Assembly (NCBI GenBank): GCA_030044045.1
Contig: JASHWO010000093.1
Coordinates: 1-7,476 of the forward strand
Direction of reading: 5' to 3'
Source of the DNA: Acidimicrobiales bacterium
GTDB taxonomy: Bacteria > Actinomycetota > Acidimicrobiia > Acidimicrobiales > RAAP-2
Length of the DNA stretch: 7,476 bases
The notes under the pieces were generated by a model. It saw only the letters and a program-made list of their open reading frames with translations. It was not told the origin of the DNA and did no database searches. Shown here one piece after another: positions 1 to 7,476 of this stretch (position 1 is the first letter of the stretch; each line of letters opens with the position of its first letter). Position numbers and translations under genes: made by a program.

Positions 1-44
1 ACCTACCGGCCAGTCAACCGGGCCTTCAACGCCCCTCGTCAGGC

Positions 45-103
45 GGAGGGTTCTTCGTGAGGCAACGACTCAGGGTTCCCGGAGGATTTGACGTGAGGCA
101 ACG
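45..103. repeat. Imperfect 23-bp direct repeat flanking the isomerase stop codon
   Basis: Positions 45-67 and 81-103 agree at 19 of 23 bases, with an identical 12-base end CGTGAGGCAACG and GGAGG at the beginning. The period is 36 bases, or 12 codons. In the repaired isomerase frame the right copy encodes VASRQILREP before the stop. The left copy, read in the same frame after the stop, gives VASRRTLRLT. This looks like a small in-frame duplication at the gene end. Two copies at this spacing do not make a CRISPR array. Confidence 0.6.
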
Positions 104-974
104 GGGCCCGTCGCGGCGATCGCCGCCCGCCAGTACCCGGCACTGCGACGGAGGTCCGAGAGGACGGTGGCGTCGTCCGCCTCGGGCGGGTGGATGACCT
201 CGAAAAATGCAGAAGGAGGGAGGCGTCCCGGTTGGCCTGCTGGATCTGGAGCACGGGCGGGTGGGCCCAGCGCTCGCCCAGCCACGCCACCGGGTCGTCG
301 CTCCGGGTGCCCGTCCGCAAGGCGCACGGGTGGCCCAGGTCGAGGCAGAGCACCCAGGGCACGGCCGAGCCGGCGGCCAGCGACTCGAGCTCGTGCATCT
401 CCTCGATCACCGAGCCCGGCTCTCGCCGCACCGCCATGTTCTCCATCTGGAGGTGGTCGAGCCCGGCGGCCGACGCCCGGCCGGCCAGCCGCTGCAGCCG
501 TGTGCCCAGCTCGGCCAGGAGCGACCGGCGACGGGCCGGGTCGGCGGCGTCGGCCACGCTCAGCGCGCCGAGGTAGCCGCCGACGCCCCGCGCCCCGGCG
601 ACCGCCCCGAGCTCGATGGCTCGCTCGAACCACCGGTGCGCCGACTCCCGCATCCCGGGCTCGGGGTGCAGGAGGAGGTTGGCCGAGTAGGCGGCCAGGC
701 CGGTGAAGAGGCTGTGCACCGCGACGCCGGCGGCCTCGCAGGCCTGCCGCACCGACGCGGCGTAGGCGGCGCTCGGCGCCATGTCGAGCCCGGGGTCCAT
801 CAGGTCGAGGGTGACCTGGCACTCGTCCATCCCTAGGTCGTCGGCGACGATGGCGGCCCAGCGCGCCGGCTCCGGCCACCGCTTGACGGCGAAACAGGTA
901 TTGATACCGAGCGCGAGCGGCCGGCCCCCGGCCTCACCTGCGGCGCCTGCGCCACTTGCGCCGCCTGCAGCCAC
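70..974 (-). pseudogene. Sugar-phosphate isomerase/epimerase (xylose isomerase-like TIM barrel), frame broken
   Basis: The N-terminal part (LGINTCFAVKRWPEPARWAA) through LCLDLGHP and VLQIQQANRD resembles sugar-phosphate isomerases/epimerases of the AP-endonuclease-2-like TIM-barrel fold, metal-dependent enzymes of minor sugar metabolism. Likely metal ligands are Glu178 (QMEN), Asp212 and His215 (LDLGH). The position usually held by His in a HLQQ-type motif is Gln243. After about residue 256 the family-like reading moves to another frame, continuing as FFEVIHPPEADD and SDLRRSAGYWRAAI to a TGA at 72-70. The break is at a run of five T on the coding strand (plus strand A, 203-207). Restoring one T gives 301 residues. 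Without repair the frame ends at 39. From memory, relatives have some 30-40 residues between QQ and the EVI motif against about 10 here, so a larger deletion is possible. The start is uncertain: GTG 974 is the best codon but lacks a Shine-Dalgarno. Substrate unknown. Confidence 0.7.
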
Positions 975-997
975 GCCGGCGTGCGGCGGCGGGCCGG

Positions 998-2461
998 TCA
1001 GCCGGCGGCGGCTACCGGGCGGGTGAGGACCGTTTTCGGGCGGGTGAGGGCCTGCATGCCCTCGGGCCCCAGCTCCAGCCCGAAGCCGGACTCCTTCCAG
1101 CCACCCATCGGCGCCCGGTAGTCCATGGCCGACATGCCGTGGTCGTTGACGAACACCGTGCCCGCCTGCAGGCGGGCGGCCACCGAGGCCGCCAGGTCGG
1201 CGTCGCCCGTCCAGATGGAGGCGCACAGCCCGAGCTCGCTGTCGTTGGCGTCGCCCACCGCCTCGTCCAGGTCGCGGTAGGCGAGCACCGGGAGGGCCGG
1301 GGCGAACTGCTCCTGGCGCACCAGCGCCGAGCCTGGCGGCGGCTGCTCCACCAGCGCCGGCGACACCAGGTAGCCGCCAGCCCCGGCGTCCTCGGGCCGG
1401 ATGGTGGCCGGGCGGTGCACCCGCGCCCCGCCCGCCTCGGCCTCGGCCACCATCCGCTCCACCCGGTCCCGGGCCGCCGCCTGGTGCACCGGGCCCATGG
1501 TGACCCCCTCGGCCAGGCCGTCGCCCACCACCTCCCGGCTGAGCCGGGCCACCAGGGCCTCCACCGCCCCGGCCAGCCGGGACTCGTGCACGTAGAGGCG
1601 CTTGACCGCCATGCACACCTGCCCGCTGGTCACGAAGGCGGCACCGACCAGCCGGTCGGCGACGGCGTCGTCCACCACCACGTCGGGAGCCAGGATGGCC
1701 GGGTCGTTCCCCCCCAGCTCGAGCACCACCGGGGTGGTGCGCCGGGCGGCGGCGGCCATCACCGCCTGGCCGGTGCGGGGCCCGCCGGTGAACGACACCA
1801 CGTCCACCCCGGGATGCGACACCAGCGCCTGCCCCAGCTCGGCGCCGGGGCCGTTCAGCACGTTGACCACCCCGGGGGGCAGGGCCGCGGCCAGCACTGC
1901 CGTCGTGGCCAGCACCGCCCCGGGGCAGGTGGGCGGGGCCTTCACCACCACCGTGTTGCCGGTCAGCAGGGCCGGCAACACCTTGTTGGCCATCACCGCC
2001 ACCGGCCAGTTGAACGGCAGGACGGCGGCCACCACCCCCAGCGGCTCGTGCACCACCCGGGTGCCGGACGACCCGGCGTCCACCACCCGGGGCACCAGCG
2101 CCTCGGCCGCCAGCGGGGCGAAGGCGGCGGCCATCCCGCCGATGGTGCCGGTGTCGAACATGGCCTCGAAGAGCACTTTGCCGTGCTCCCGGGTCAGCAG
2201 CTCGGCCACGCCGTCGGCGGCAGCCGACGCCGTCACCTGCCCGGCCGCCGCGGCCACCAGCCTGGCCCGCTCCTCGAAGGGGAGGGCGGCCCATGCCGGC
2301 CCGGCCCGGCGGGCGGCGGCCACCGCCCGATCGAGCTGTCCGCTGCTGGCCGCCGGGGCCTCCAGCACCACTTCGGTCGGCCGCACCGGGTTCGTCACCG
2401 GGTACGACCCGGCCTCCCCGGGCTCCACTCCGCCGTCCAGCACCAGCCCGATCTCGGTCAC
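998..2461 (-). CDS. NAD(P)-dependent aldehyde dehydrogenase
   Basis: The 487-residue product is a complete member of the aldehyde dehydrogenase superfamily, which oxidises an aldehyde to a carboxylate with NAD(P)+ in the cytoplasm. Key residues are present: oxyanion Asn151 in PFNW, Lys174 in VVVKAPP, the dinucleotide-binding FTGGPRTG (224-231), general base Glu248 in ELGGNDP, nucleophile Cys283 in GQVCMAVKR, and Glu384 in EQFAP. Length is normal. The Glu that binds the adenine ribose in many NAD-specific members (KPxE) is not visible after Lys174, where the sequence reads APPTCP, so cofactor preference is open. The ELGGNDP form occurs in lactaldehyde-, betaine- and semialdehyde-type enzymes, but the substrate cannot be assigned. 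A consensus Shine-Dalgarno fixes the GTG start. Hairpins and a candidate promoter separate it from clpB. The isomerase gene follows after 23 bases, suggesting a shared transcript and a sugar-derived aldehyde as substrate, which is inference. Confidence 0.93.
   Translation of the reverse strand: MTEIGLVLDGGVEPGEAGSYPVTNPVRPTEVVLEAPAASSGQLDRAVAAARRAGPAWAALPFEERARLVAAAAGQVTASAAADGVAELLTREHGKVLFEAMFDTGTIGGMAAAFAPLAAEALVPRVVDAGSSGTRVVHEPLGVVAAVLPFNWPVAVMANKVLPALLTGNTVVVKAPPTCPGAVLATTAVLAAALPPGVVNVLNGPGAELGQALVSHPGVDVVSFTGGPRTGQAVMAAAARRTTPVVLELGGNDPAILAPDVVVDDAVADRLVGAAFVTSGQVCMAVKRLYVHESRLAGAVEALVARLSREVVGDGLAEGVTMGPVHQAAARDRVERMVAEAEAGGARVHRPATIRPEDAGAGGYLVSPALVEQPPPGSALVRQEQFAPALPVLAYRDLDEAVGDANDSELGLCASIWTGDADLAASVAARLQAGTVFVNDHGMSAMDYRAPMGGWKESGFGLELGPEGMQALTRPKTVLTRPVAAAG
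1016..1049 (-). repeat. 13-bp direct repeat at the 3' end of the aldehyde dehydrogenase gene
   Basis: CGGGCGGGTGAGG occurs exactly at 1016-1028 and 1037-1049 on the plus strand, a 21-base period (7 codons). It encodes two LTRP motifs in the C-terminus, LTRPKTVLTRPVAAAG. This may be a small in-frame duplication that extended the tail. Confidence 0.75.
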
Positions 2462-2468
2462 CGGCTAC

Positions 2469-2474
2469 CCTCCT
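2469..2474 (-). promoter_or_regulatory. Ribosome binding site of the aldehyde dehydrogenase gene
   Basis: The minus strand reads AGGAGG, followed by GTAGCCG (7 bases) and the GTG start at 2461. This consensus Shine-Dalgarno at ideal spacing fixes the GTG as the start. It also shows that the gene is translated independently of clpB. Confidence 0.8.
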
Positions 2475-2494
2475 GCCCTGCGTTCGGTGGTGGT

Positions 2495-2508
2495 CTGTGG
2501 TCCCACAG
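2495..2508. promoter_or_regulatory. 14-bp palindrome upstream of the aldehyde dehydrogenase gene
   Basis: The plus strand reads CTGTGG, TC, CCACAG, a perfect 6-bp inverted repeat with a 2-base centre. The 2-base centre is too tight for a good RNA hairpin and is more like a protein-binding operator. It lies six bases downstream of the candidate -10 element and 20 bases before the Shine-Dalgarno of the next gene. A repressor bound here would cover the transcription start. No cognate regulator is visible in the window. Confidence 0.35.
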
Positions 2509-2514
2509 GGCCCG

Positions 2515-2544
2515 ATCGTAGGCCGTGTCGTCCGGCCCGGTCGG
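2515..2544 (-). promoter_or_regulatory. Weak candidate promoter for the aldehyde dehydrogenase unit
   Basis: On the minus strand TACGAT (2520-2515) fits the TAnnnT pattern of an actinobacterial -10 element. An 18-base spacer separates it from CCGACC, which shares only the central GAC with a -35 hexamer. The -35-like part lies inside the 30-bp repeat. The -10-like part lies just outside it, so the other copy would not form the same promoter. Evidence is pattern matching only. Confidence 0.22.
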
Positions 2545-2622
2545 GGCCCCAACCCCGACCTCCTCCGATGCGTGGGGCCCCTGCCCCATGCCGGCCGTGT
2601 CGTCCGGCCCGGTCGGGGCCCC
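2521..2622. repeat. Exact 30-bp direct repeat, two copies, in the clpB-ALDH intergenic region
   Basis: Positions 2521-2550 and 2593-2622 are identical over 30 bases. Each copy begins GGCCGTGTCGTCCGGCC on the plus strand and ends in GGGGCCCC. The period is 72 bases, with 42 different bases between the copies. Each copy contains a GGCCG/CGGCC inverted repeat with a 7-base loop and the self-complementary octamer GGGGCCCC. The second copy begins two bases after the clpB stop codon. Such exact identity between non-coding segments suggests recent duplication or a dispersed structured repeat family. No open frame of interest crosses it. Confidence 0.9.
2539..2560 (-). terminator. GC-rich hairpin downstream of clpB, possible terminator
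   Basis: On the minus strand this is a perfect 8-bp inverted repeat: GGTCGGGG, loop TTGGGG, CCCCGACC. A second hairpin 13 bases upstream, at 2573-2588, reads TGGGGC, AGGG, GCCCCA. Both lie between the clpB stop and the aldehyde dehydrogenase start. There is no U-rich tail, so a classical intrinsic terminator is not shown. Tail-less hairpins have been proposed to terminate in high-GC actinobacteria. An RNA processing or stability element is an equally reasonable reading. Confidence 0.4.
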
Positions 2623-2624
2623 CG

Positions 2625-5114
<2,490 letters not shown>

Positions 5115-5119
5115 GCCGC

Positions 5120-5127
5120 TCACCTCC
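5120..5127 (-). promoter_or_regulatory. clpB ribosome binding site overlapping the hspR stop
   Basis: On the minus strand these bases read GGAGGTGA, a full-length complement to the 3' end of 16S rRNA. They are followed by GCGGC and then the GTG at 5114-5112, a spacing of five bases. The last three bases of the site are the TGA stop of hspR. The site decides the clpB start. The earlier GTG at 5123 lies within the Shine-Dalgarno itself and has only GGGAG directly before it. Confidence 0.75.
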
Positions 5128-5605
5128 CGTTCCGGGCCCGCGGGGCCGCCACGTAGGGCACCGGCGACTGGTCCAGCGGGACCAGATCCCGGCGGTACTT
5201 GCGGTGGGTGCGCTCCACCGCCTCGCGGGCCTCGGCCCGCACCTGCGCCACCTCGGCCCGGAGCCGGGCCACCTCGGCTTCCAGGACCAGCACCCGCCGG
5301 ACGCCCTCCAGGTTCAGCCCGGCCGCGGTCAGCTCCTGGATGTGGCGGAGCCGGGCCAGGTCGCGCTCGGAGAACCGCCGGCTGCCCCCGGTGGTGCGGG
5401 AGGGATCGAGCAACCCCTTGCGCTCGTACACGCGCAGGGTCTGCGGGTGCACCCCGGCCAGCTCGGCGGCCACGGAGATCACGTAGACGGCCCGGGTGGC
5501 GTCGCCGCCACCGGGATCCGGGACGACCGGACGCGCCGGGGTGTGGGCAGGCCGGCGGCCGGGCTCGGGGACGGTGCCACGGGCGGTGCCGTTCCCGGCG
5601 CTCAT
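5120..5605 (-). CDS. hspR: HspR, MerR-family heat-shock repressor
   Basis: The 161-residue product has a MerR-type winged helix-turn-helix at about residues 40-85. It contains [20 protein letters not shown] followed by [20 protein letters not shown], a close match to the HspR signature. A heptad-rich helix at about 100-136 ([18 protein letters not shown]) is the expected dimerisation coiled coil. In known actinobacteria HspR binds inverted repeats called HAIR upstream of dnaK and clpB and represses them, with DnaK as co-repressor. An effector domain is absent, as is normal for this family. The first 37 residues are a low-complexity Gly/Pro/Ala extension that many HspR proteins lack. The ATG at 5605 overlaps the dnaJ stop by four bases and is preceded by GAGGGGG, which favours it. 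The TGA (5122-5120) lies inside the clpB ribosome binding site. No HAIR-like site was recognised in the window. Confidence 0.95.
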   Translation of the reverse strand: MSAGNGTARGTVPEPGRRPAHTPARPVVPDPGGGDATRAVYVISVAAELAGVHPQTLRVYERKGLLDPSRTTGGSRRFSERDLARLRHIQELTAAGLNLEGVRRVLVLEAEVARLRAEVAQVRAEAREAVERTHRKYRRDLVPLDQSPVPYVAAPRARNGR

Positions 5606-6738
5606 GACGTCGCCCCCTCGGCCACCGGCCGGGCCGGCGGGTCCAGCACGGTGGCCAGCGCCTCGGTGGCCGCCCGCTGCTCGGCGGTGAGGTCCTTCGG
5701 CACCGCCACCTCGATGCGCACCAGTAGGTCGCCGGGCTTGGACCCGTTGCGCCCGGCGCCGCCGGCCGGGACGCCGCGGCCCTTGACCCGTAGGTGGGTG
5801 CCGGGCGCCGTCCCCGGCGGGACCCGGAGGGTCACCTGGTCGTCCAGGGTGGGCACGGTGATGGTGGTGCCCAGCGCCGCCTCGGGGAAGCTGACTGGCA
5901 CCGAGAGGGTGAGGTTCCGCCCCCGGCGGCCGAACCGCGGGTGGGACGCCACCCGCACCACCACGTAGAGGTCGCCGTGGGGGGCCGTGCCCTGGCCCGG
6001 CGCGCCCCGGCCCTTCACCCGGATGCGCTGGCCGTCCTCCACCCCGGCCGGGACCCGCACCTTCACCGTGCGGACCCGCCGCTCGGTGCCGGTGCCGTGG
6101 CAGACCGGACAGGGAGTGTCCACCACCGTCCCCCGGCCGTTGCACTGGGGGCAGATGGTGCTGAGGGAGAACATGCCCTGGTTGTCATCGAGCGTGCCCT
6201 TGCCGCCGCAGCGCTCGCAGACGTGGGTGGCGGTCCCGGGCGCGGCGCCGCTGCCGTTGCAGGCGTGGCACCGGGTGTCCTCCGGCAGGTGCACCGTGGC
6301 CGTCACGCCCCGCACGGCGTCGGGGAAGGAGAGGTGCAGCTCGGTCTCGACGTCGACCCCGCGCTGGGGTCCGCGGGCCCGGCGCCGGCCGGGCCGGCCG
6401 CCACCGAACAGCCCGCCGAACAGGTCGCCGAGATCCTCCACCCGGAAGGTGCCCCCGGCACCGGGGCCGCCGAACCCGCCGCCGGGGCGGCCGAACCCGC
6501 CGGCCATCGGGCCCAGGCGACGGACCTCGTCGTACTCCTTGCGCCGGGCCGGGTCGCCCAGGACGTCGTAGGCGGCGGAGATGTCCTTGAACCGGTCCTC
6601 CGCCCCCGGGTTGGCGTCGGGATGGTACTGCTTGGCCAGCTGGCGGTAGGCCTTGGTGACCTCCTTGTCGGTGGCCGTGGAGGGCACGCCCAGCACCTTG
6701 TAGTAGTCCTTCTCGAACCACTCCCGCTGCGGCGCCAT
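5602..6738 (-). CDS. dnaJ: Chaperone protein DnaJ (Hsp40)
   Basis: The 378-residue product is a full-length type I DnaJ, the cytoplasmic co-chaperone that binds unfolded clients and stimulates DnaK ATP hydrolysis. The J domain covers about residues 10-75 with the essential HPD triad at 39-41. A Gly/Phe-rich linker follows (about 79-116, for example [12 protein letters not shown] and [12 protein letters not shown]). All four zinc-binding CxxCxGxG repeats are intact, with cysteines at 157/160, 174/177, 196/199 and 210/213. The C-terminal client-binding beta domains end near residue 350 ([16 protein letters not shown]). The ATG at 6738 lies one base after the grpE stop. It has only a weak GGGG upstream, so re-initiation after grpE is likely. 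The stop overlaps the hspR start as ATGA. Co-transcription with hspR suggests this is the HspR-controlled DnaJ, often called DnaJ1 in Actinobacteria. That paralogue label is inference. Confidence 0.97.
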   Translation of the reverse strand: MAPQREWFEKDYYKVLGVPSTATDKEVTKAYRQLAKQYHPDANPGAEDRFKDISAAYDVLGDPARRKEYDEVRRLGPMAGGFGRPGGGFGGPGAGGTFRVEDLGDLFGGLFGGGRPGRRRARGPQRGVDVETELHLSFPDAVRGVTATVHLPEDTRCHACNGSGAAPGTATHVCERCGGKGTLDDNQGMFSLSTICPQCNGRGTVVDTPCPVCHGTGTERRVRTVKVRVPAGVEDGQRIRVKGRGAPGQGTAPHGDLYVVVRVASHPRFGRRGRNLTLSVPVSFPEAALGTTITVPTLDDQVTLRVPPGTAPGTHLRVKGRGVPAGGAGRNGSKPGDLLVRIEVAVPKDLTAEQRAATEALATVLDPPARPVAEGATS

Positions 6739-6739
6739 G

Positions 6740-7476
6740 TCAACCCCGGACGCGGACCATGGCCGGCCGCAGGACCTGGCCGCGCCAGCGGTAGCCGGCG
6801 CGGAGCACCTCGTCCACCGTGCTCTCGAACCCGCCAGGGGCTCCAGCCCCTGGCTCCTCCGGAGGCGGGGACCCCGCCACGTCACCCGATGGCGCCCCGG
6901 CCGTGCTGTCGAGCCCGCCAGGAGCAGCCGACCCCGGCGGCCCGGCGGCCGCGGGAGGTACGCCGGCCGGCGCGTGGGCCACGGCGTCGTGCACCACCGG
7001 GTCGAAGGCCACTCCGGCCTGGTCCACCCGTTCCAGCCCCTCCCTGCCCAGGACGTCGAGGAGCTGCGAGCGCGCCTGGTCGAGAGCTTTGGCCTCCTCC
7101 GTGGCGTTCTCACCCTCGCCGCCCAGGTGGGCACGGGCCAGGTCCAGGGTGTCCAGGACGGGCAGCACCTTGCCCACCAGGTCGAGGGCGGTCCGGACCG
7201 ACTGCTCCTCCTGCTGGCGGGCCACGCGCTTGCGGTAGTTCTCGAAGTCCGCCTGCAGGCGCTGGAGGGCCCCGAGGTACTCGTCGCGCTCGGCGGCCAG
7301 GGCCGCCACGTCGGTCAGGATCGTCCCGCCGACATCGGCACCGGCGCCGCTCCCGGCCTCGTCGGAGGGGGCGGACTCGCCGGGGCGCGGCGCCCCGGCA
7401 CCCCCGCCTGGCGGGCCAGGCGGCTGGTCGGGGCGGCGGCCCGGCCACGGGCTGGACGGTCCCGCCTGGGGCCCCC
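6740..7476 (-). CDS. grpE: GrpE nucleotide exchange factor of DnaK (5' end outside window)
   Basis: GrpE releases ADP from DnaK so that the cytoplasmic chaperone cycle can continue. Numbering from an in-frame GTG at 7309, residues 1-60 form the long helix with the family signature LQADFENYRKRVARQQEEQ, followed by the helical bundle and VLPVLDTLDLA. The C-terminal beta domain contains VAFDPVVHDAVAH (about 100-112) and ends with AGYRWRGQVLRPAMVRVRG. Between these two beta-domain pieces lies an unusual insertion of about 45 residues rich in Pro, Gly and Ala. The true start is probably upstream of the window. The frame stays open to 7476, has no other in-frame ATG, GTG or TTG within it, and encodes the kind of disordered Gly/Pro/Asp-rich N-terminus GrpE often carries. 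The GTG at 7309 has no Shine-Dalgarno and would cut into the long helix. The stop (TGA, 6742-6740) is one base from the dnaJ ATG. Identity is very likely. Confidence 0.95.
   Translation of the reverse strand, partial: GPQAGPSSPWPGRRPDQPPGPPGGGAGAPRPGESAPSDEAGSGAGADVGGTILTDVAALAAERDEYLGALQRLQADFENYRKRVARQQEEQSVRTALDLVGKVLPVLDTLDLARAHLGGEGENATEEAKALDQARSQLLDVLGREGLERVDQAGVAFDPVVHDAVAHAPAGVPPAAAGPPGSAAPGGLDSTAGAPSGDVAGSPPPEEPGAGAPGGFESTVDEVLRAGYRWRGQVLRPAMVRVRG
6817..6938 (-). repeat. Diverged 84-bp-period direct repeat inside grpE
   Basis: Two 38-base segments, 6817-6854 and 6901-6938, match at 30 of 38 positions by hand alignment. They are offset by 84 bases, exactly 28 codons. Both share the plus-strand core CCCGCCAGG. 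In protein they give APGGLDST in the insertion and APGGFEST at the start of the last beta strand region. The in-frame offset suggests the GrpE insertion arose by tandem duplication of a coding segment followed by divergence. Confidence 0.7.
6827..6976 (-). other. Pro/Gly/Ala-rich insertion in the GrpE beta domain
   Basis: This segment encodes roughly residues 112-161 of GrpE, counted from the GTG at 7309. It sits between DPVVHDAVAHAP and STVDEVLRAGYRW. In most GrpE proteins these two beta-domain parts are joined by a short loop. Here the link is a low-complexity stretch containing motifs such as GVPPAAAGPPGS and AGSPPPEEPGAG. It is in frame and has the same base composition as the rest of the gene, so it looks like a real coding insertion and not an assembly gap. 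It also contains one copy of the internal repeat annotated separately. The function is unknown; a flexible linker is the simplest reading. Confidence 0.75.

Noticed and set aside
33..50. Stem of CCCTC and GAGGG with an 8-base loop after the isomerase stop as a terminator.
   Set aside because: Only 5 bp and no U-tract; such stems are expected by chance at this GC content.
1..103. CRISPR-like appearance of the left edge (short repeats, CTTCAACGCCCCTC motif).
   Set aside because: There are only two imperfect copies with a 36-base period and a 13-base gap, overlapping a coding end; no regular spacer structure.
956..2521. A 521-codon plus-strand open frame antisense to the aldehyde dehydrogenase.
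   Set aside because: His/Gly/Arg-rich shadow with no recognisable motif, while the minus strand carries a complete enzyme.
39..2552. A single 837-codon minus-strand open frame that could be read as a fusion ending in the isomerase.
   Set aside because: Over 998-2461 it is out of frame with the clearly real aldehyde dehydrogenase and gives Arg/Gly-rich sequence of no family; only the end is real isomerase. The frame is open because stop codons are rare at this GC content.
5121..5123. GTG at 5123 as the clpB start.
   Set aside because: It is part of the GGAGGTGA ribosome binding site; the GTG at 5114 has ideal spacing and yields a normal ClpB N-terminus.
7307..7309. GTG at 7309 as the true grpE start.
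   Set aside because: It lacks a Shine-Dalgarno and would truncate the helix; the frame is open to the window edge with a typical disordered N-terminus.
5120..7476. HAIR-type HspR operator (CTTGAGT inverted repeat) within the chaperone genes.
   Set aside because: I found no convincing match by eye; the expected site is upstream of dnaK, outside the window.

Overview
The window is very GC-rich, with strong G/C bias at third codon positions. Every gene I can support lies on the minus strand, so transcription runs from high to low coordinates. A MerR-type HspR repressor gene sits directly behind grpE and dnaJ. That dnaK-grpE-dnaJ-hspR arrangement is the classic heat-shock operon of Actinobacteria, so I infer a high-GC actinobacterium. 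I cannot name the species from sequence alone.

Right part (about 7476 to 2625): a compact chaperone operon. It starts with grpE, whose 5' end runs off the window, followed by dnaJ, hspR and clpB. dnaK is presumably just outside the window, upstream of grpE. Junctions are extremely tight: one base between grpE and dnaJ, a 4-base ATGA overlap between dnaJ and hspR, and a hspR stop codon that lies inside the clpB ribosome binding site. The products form one system. ClpB pulls polypeptides out of aggregates and hands them to DnaK, with DnaJ as the substrate-delivering, ATPase-stimulating partner and GrpE as nucleotide exchanger. In characterised actinobacteria HspR represses this regulon, usually with DnaK as co-repressor. 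No operon promoter is visible, because it would lie upstream of dnaK.

Middle (2462 to 2624): a 163-base intergenic region with an exact 30-bp direct repeat (72-bp period), several GC-rich inverted repeats, a 14-bp palindrome and a strong Shine-Dalgarno. It probably separates the chaperone operon from the next transcription unit.

Left part (2461 to 70): an intact aldehyde dehydrogenase gene followed 23 bases later by a TIM-barrel sugar-phosphate isomerase/epimerase gene. The isomerase reading frame is broken near position 203-207, and it may also have lost an internal segment. The two probably form a small carbohydrate-catabolic unit whose substrate I cannot determine. An imperfect 23-bp repeat flanks the isomerase stop codon at the window edge.

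I saw no RNA genes, transposable elements or CRISPR array. The chaperone operon is conventional in content. The unusual points are the repeats downstream of clpB, a duplicated proline/glycine-rich insertion in GrpE, and the damaged isomerase gene.
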